Part shown: piece after piece, positions 12,399-14,367 of the stretch
Layout: each line of letters begins with the position of its first letter
How positions within the stretch are numbered: position 1 is the stretch's first letter
Program-made: the position numbers and the translations under genes
The notes under the pieces: generated by a model
Databases searched by the model: none
What the model was told of the DNA's origin: nothing
What the model saw: only the letters and a program-made list of their open reading frames with translations
DNA from: Bacillota bacterium
GTDB taxonomy: Bacteria > Bacillota_I > Bacilli_A > RFN20 > CAG-826
Length of the DNA: 14,367 nucleotides
Reading direction: 5' to 3'
NCBI GenBank assembly: GCA_023457325.1
Contig: JAEWLX010000091.1
Location: 1 to 14,367 of the forward strand

Positions 12399-14260
12399 TG
12401 CCTCGTTCAACGGATGCCCTCATGGGCGCTAAGCCTAAAAACTATAAAAGAGCTGTTGGAAGATTATTGGCAGATTTCCGACCTCTCCTCGCTACATTTA
12501 TTTTCGTCATTATTATTTTAATTGCCTCATCGACACTTTCGGTCTTGATGCCGGTTTTATTAAAAGGTTTTATGGAATCTTTTATGAACCCAGACTCTGG
12601 ATTCATTTCTTATGATGTCGCTGCGGGCGTTTTCCGAATTGGTTGGATTGGCGTCATGCAACGCTTTGCTATTATGATGTCTTTTTATATCGGTTCGGCC
12701 ATTTTAATGTGGTTAGCGGATTGGATTGTAGTAAAAATTTCGGCTGATTATGCCTACAATATGCGCGCAAGAATTAAAGCGAAATTAGATTTAATGCCAC
12801 TGAGTTATTTTGATCGTAATACATACGGCGAGATTCTATCTCGAGGGACAAATGATGTCGACAATATCTCCCGTCACATGTCGACAATCGTCAATCAAAC
12901 TATTCTTGGGGTATCAATGTTTATTGGTGTTGTTATTGCAATGTTTGTTACCGCTTGGGAACTTGCGTTAGTCGCTATCGCTATCTTGCCATTTACTATT
13001 CTTTTCACCGTTATCATCGCCATTAATTCTCAAAAAGAATTTAAAAAGTATCGCAAAGAACTCGGAAGATTGAATTCGATTATCGAAGAAAATTATGCTG
13101 GTTTTAAAGTTGTTAAGTTATTTAACAAAGAAAGTGATATCGCTCAAAAATTTGACGAGGTTAACGATGTCATGATGAGAGCCGACCGCAAATCGCAGTG
13201 GCTTTCTGGTTTCATCTTTCCAACGATGCGTTTTATTAACAATCTAGGCTTTATCGGCGTCAGTGTTGTCGGTGGTTTTATGGAAAACGTTCCAAACATG
13301 ATTGCCTTCTTTCTGTTCTTACAAATGTTCCAGCAGCCTTTTCAACAAATCGGCCAAATATCAAGTGTCATTCAATCAGTTCTTGCCTCAGGAGAACGCA
13401 TTTATGATTTACTGGATGAAGAGCAAATGGAACCCGAAGCAAAAGACGCTATTGACGATGAAGAGCAAATCAAAGGGGAAATTGTTTTTGAAAATGTTGA
13501 CTTTTCCTACACTCAAGATAAACCACTTATCCAAAACTTCAATTTGAAAGTAAACAGAGGTGACAGTATCGCCATCGTTGGTCCAACCGGAGCCGGCAAA
13601 ACAACAATCGTCAATCTCATTATGAGATTTTACGAAGTAAATAGTGGTCGTATCCTTCTTGATAATATTGATATTCGCAATTATCAACGAGGGGTTCTGC
13701 GTGGCTCAATCGGCATGGTTTTACAAGATACTTGGCTCTTTTCCGGAACAATCCGCGACAACATCCGCTATGGACGAAATGATGCAACGGATGAAGAAAT
13801 TGAAGAAGCAGCTATACAGGCTCACGCTGATCACTTCATCAAAACCTTGCCCGGAGCATATGATTTTGTTCTTAACGAAGATGGTACAAACATCTCACAA
13901 GGACAACGACAGCTACTAACTATTGCTCGAGCTATCGTTTCAAAACCTAAAATTTTAATTTTAGATGAAGCGACATCAAGCGTTGATACGCGTACTGAAC
14001 AAGCTATTCAAGACGCGATGAATCGCATGATGGTTGGAAGAACGAGCTTTATCATTGCCCACCGCCTTTCAACGATTAAAAACGCCAAGGTTATTATCGT
14101 TATGCAAAAAGGTCAAATTGTTGAAATCGGAAATCATCAAGAATTATTGGCAAATAATGGTTTCTACGCTGATTTATATAACGCCCAATTTTCTGGACGA
14201 AATCCTTTAGCTGAACCTGAAGTTGAAAACGGAAACGAAATAGAAAAAGCTGTTAAATAA
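12398..14260 (+). CDS. ABC exporter half-transporter, subunit with catalytic Walker B
   Basis: Partner of the preceding gene. 620 residues: a basic N-terminal stretch (about 1-28), six membrane helices (about 30-330) and a nucleotide-binding domain (about 358-600). Walker A GPTGAGKT (395-402), Q-loop Gln443, Walker B ILILDE (519-524) with the catalytic Glu524, switch His555 (IIAHRLST). Its signature is ISQGQ (499-503) in place of LSGGQ. So its Walker side is complete while its signature is altered, the mirror image of the first subunit. Paired head to tail, the two give one active ATP site (this Walker side with the first subunit's SGGQ) and one degenerate site. The start overlaps the upstream stop (TAATG) behind an excellent ribosome binding site. 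The C-terminal tail is acidic. A terminator follows 11 bases after the stop. Confidence 0.95.
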   Translation: MPRSTDALMGAKPKNYKRAVGRLLADFRPLLATFIFVIIILIASSTLSVLMPVLLKGFMESFMNPDSGFISYDVAAGVFRIGWIGVMQRFAIMMSFYIGSAILMWLADWIVVKISADYAYNMRARIKAKLDLMPLSYFDRNTYGEILSRGTNDVDNISRHMSTIVNQTILGVSMFIGVVIAMFVTAWELALVAIAILPFTILFTVIIAINSQKEFKKYRKELGRLNSIIEENYAGFKVVKLFNKESDIAQKFDEVNDVMMRADRKSQWLSGFIFPTMRFINNLGFIGVSVVGGFMENVPNMIAFFLFLQMFQQPFQQIGQISSVIQSVLASGERIYDLLDEEQMEPEAKDAIDDEEQIKGEIVFENVDFSYTQDKPLIQNFNLKVNRGDSIAIVGPTGAGKTTIVNLIMRFYEVNSGRILLDNIDIRNYQRGVLRGSIGMVLQDTWLFSGTIRDNIRYGRNDATDEEIEEAAIQAHADHFIKTLPGAYDFVLNEDGTNISQGQRQLLTIARAIVSKPKILILDEATSSVDTRTEQAIQDAMNRMMVGRTSFIIAHRLSTIKNAKVIIVMQKGQIVEIGNHQELLANNGFYADLYNAQFSGRNPLAEPEVENGNEIEKAVK

Positions 14261-14271
14261 ACGACATTGAG

Positions 14272-14302
14272 ACGCCACATAATCAAGGTGGCGTTTTCTT
14301 TT
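14272..14302 (+). terminator. Rho-independent terminator of the tetR-ABC operon
   Basis: ACGCCAC (14272-14278) and GTGGCGT (14288-14294) form a perfect GC-rich 7-bp stem with a nine-base loop, followed by TTTTCTTTT. It lies 11 bases after the second ABC stop. Confidence 0.88.
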
Positions 14303-14336
14303 GCACATTTATCTGAAACGCACAATTTTCGTTTTA

Positions 14337-14345
14337 TGGTAAAAT
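14337..14345 (+). promoter_or_regulatory. Possible extended -10 promoter for a gene to the right
   Basis: TGGTAAAAT matches the extended -10 consensus TGnTATAAT with one mismatch and follows the operon terminator. There is no clear -35 box. The predicted start, near 14352, falls on an ATG at 14350. Confidence 0.4.
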
Positions 14346-14349
14346 TGCT

Positions 14350-14367
14350 ATGCGAGTAACCTATGGC
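14350..14367 (+). CDS. Possible start of a further gene (only six codons visible)
   Basis: An ATG at 14350 opens a frame reading MRVTYG to the window edge. It lies directly downstream of an extended -10 element, so if real it would be leaderless or nearly so; there is no ribosome binding site in front. Too short to identify. It could as well be chance, with the real gene starting beyond the window. Confidence 0.25.

Noticed and set aside
1..14367. Mobile elements, CRISPR arrays, phage genes or a horizontally acquired defence island
   Set aside because: No transposase, integrase, long terminal repeats, regular direct repeats or defence protein domains were seen; the genes are chromosomal housekeeping, lipid-carrier and efflux functions.

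Overview
The window is about 14.4 kb of low-to-moderate GC DNA from a Bacillota (Firmicutes, Bacilli-like) chromosome. The evidence is the gene order pth-mfd-rqcP-tilS-ftsH-dusB, a thinned version of the Bacillus subtilis spoVC-to-yacF region, together with strong AGGAGG-type ribosome binding sites and Bacilli-type protein sequences. UGA is a stop codon (it ends rqcP) and Trp is encoded by TGG, so this is genetic code 11 and not a Mycoplasma. None of the sporulation genes that sit in this block in Bacillus are present. The likely source is a non-sporulating, reduced lineage near Erysipelotrichales or the code-11 relatives of Mollicutes; this placement is inference. Lipid-carrier recycling genes suggest a walled cell.

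Left arm (1-8126, all minus strand): a housekeeping block read from right to left. It holds peptidyl-tRNA hydrolase (pth), transcription-repair coupling factor (mfd, apparently starting at CTG), the ribosome quality control S4 protein RqcP, tRNA(Ile)-lysidine synthetase (tilS), the membrane protease FtsH with its own promoter, and the N-terminal part of dusB, cut by the window edge. A hairpin with a U-run separates ftsH from dusB. The theme is translation quality, DNA repair and membrane proteostasis.

Centre (8127-9889): a divergent intergenic region of 111 bp, then a two-gene plus-strand operon. A DUF368/PopT-family polyprenyl-phosphate transporter is coupled through a TAATG overlap to a PAP2-family phosphatase, and the pair ends at a clear rho-independent terminator. 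Together they look like an undecaprenyl-phosphate recycling module: dephosphorylate C55-PP outside the membrane, then flip C55-P back in.

Right arm (9890-14302): a TetR-family regulator followed by two half-size ABC exporters, all joined by TAATG overlaps and closed by a terminator. The promoter in front of tetR carries two perfect inverted repeats, one between the -35 and -10 boxes and one at the predicted transcription start, so autoregulation is likely. The two ABC proteins carry complementary degenerate motifs, as expected of a heterodimeric multidrug-type exporter with one active and one degenerate ATP site. The last 60 bases hold an extended -10 and the possible start of another gene.

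I see no CRISPR array, insertion sequence, prophage, tRNA or rRNA. No wholly new system is evident. The most interesting points are the CTG start of mfd, the altered P-loop of TilS, the C55-P recycling pair, the double operator of the exporter operon, and several genes that lack a normal ribosome binding site.
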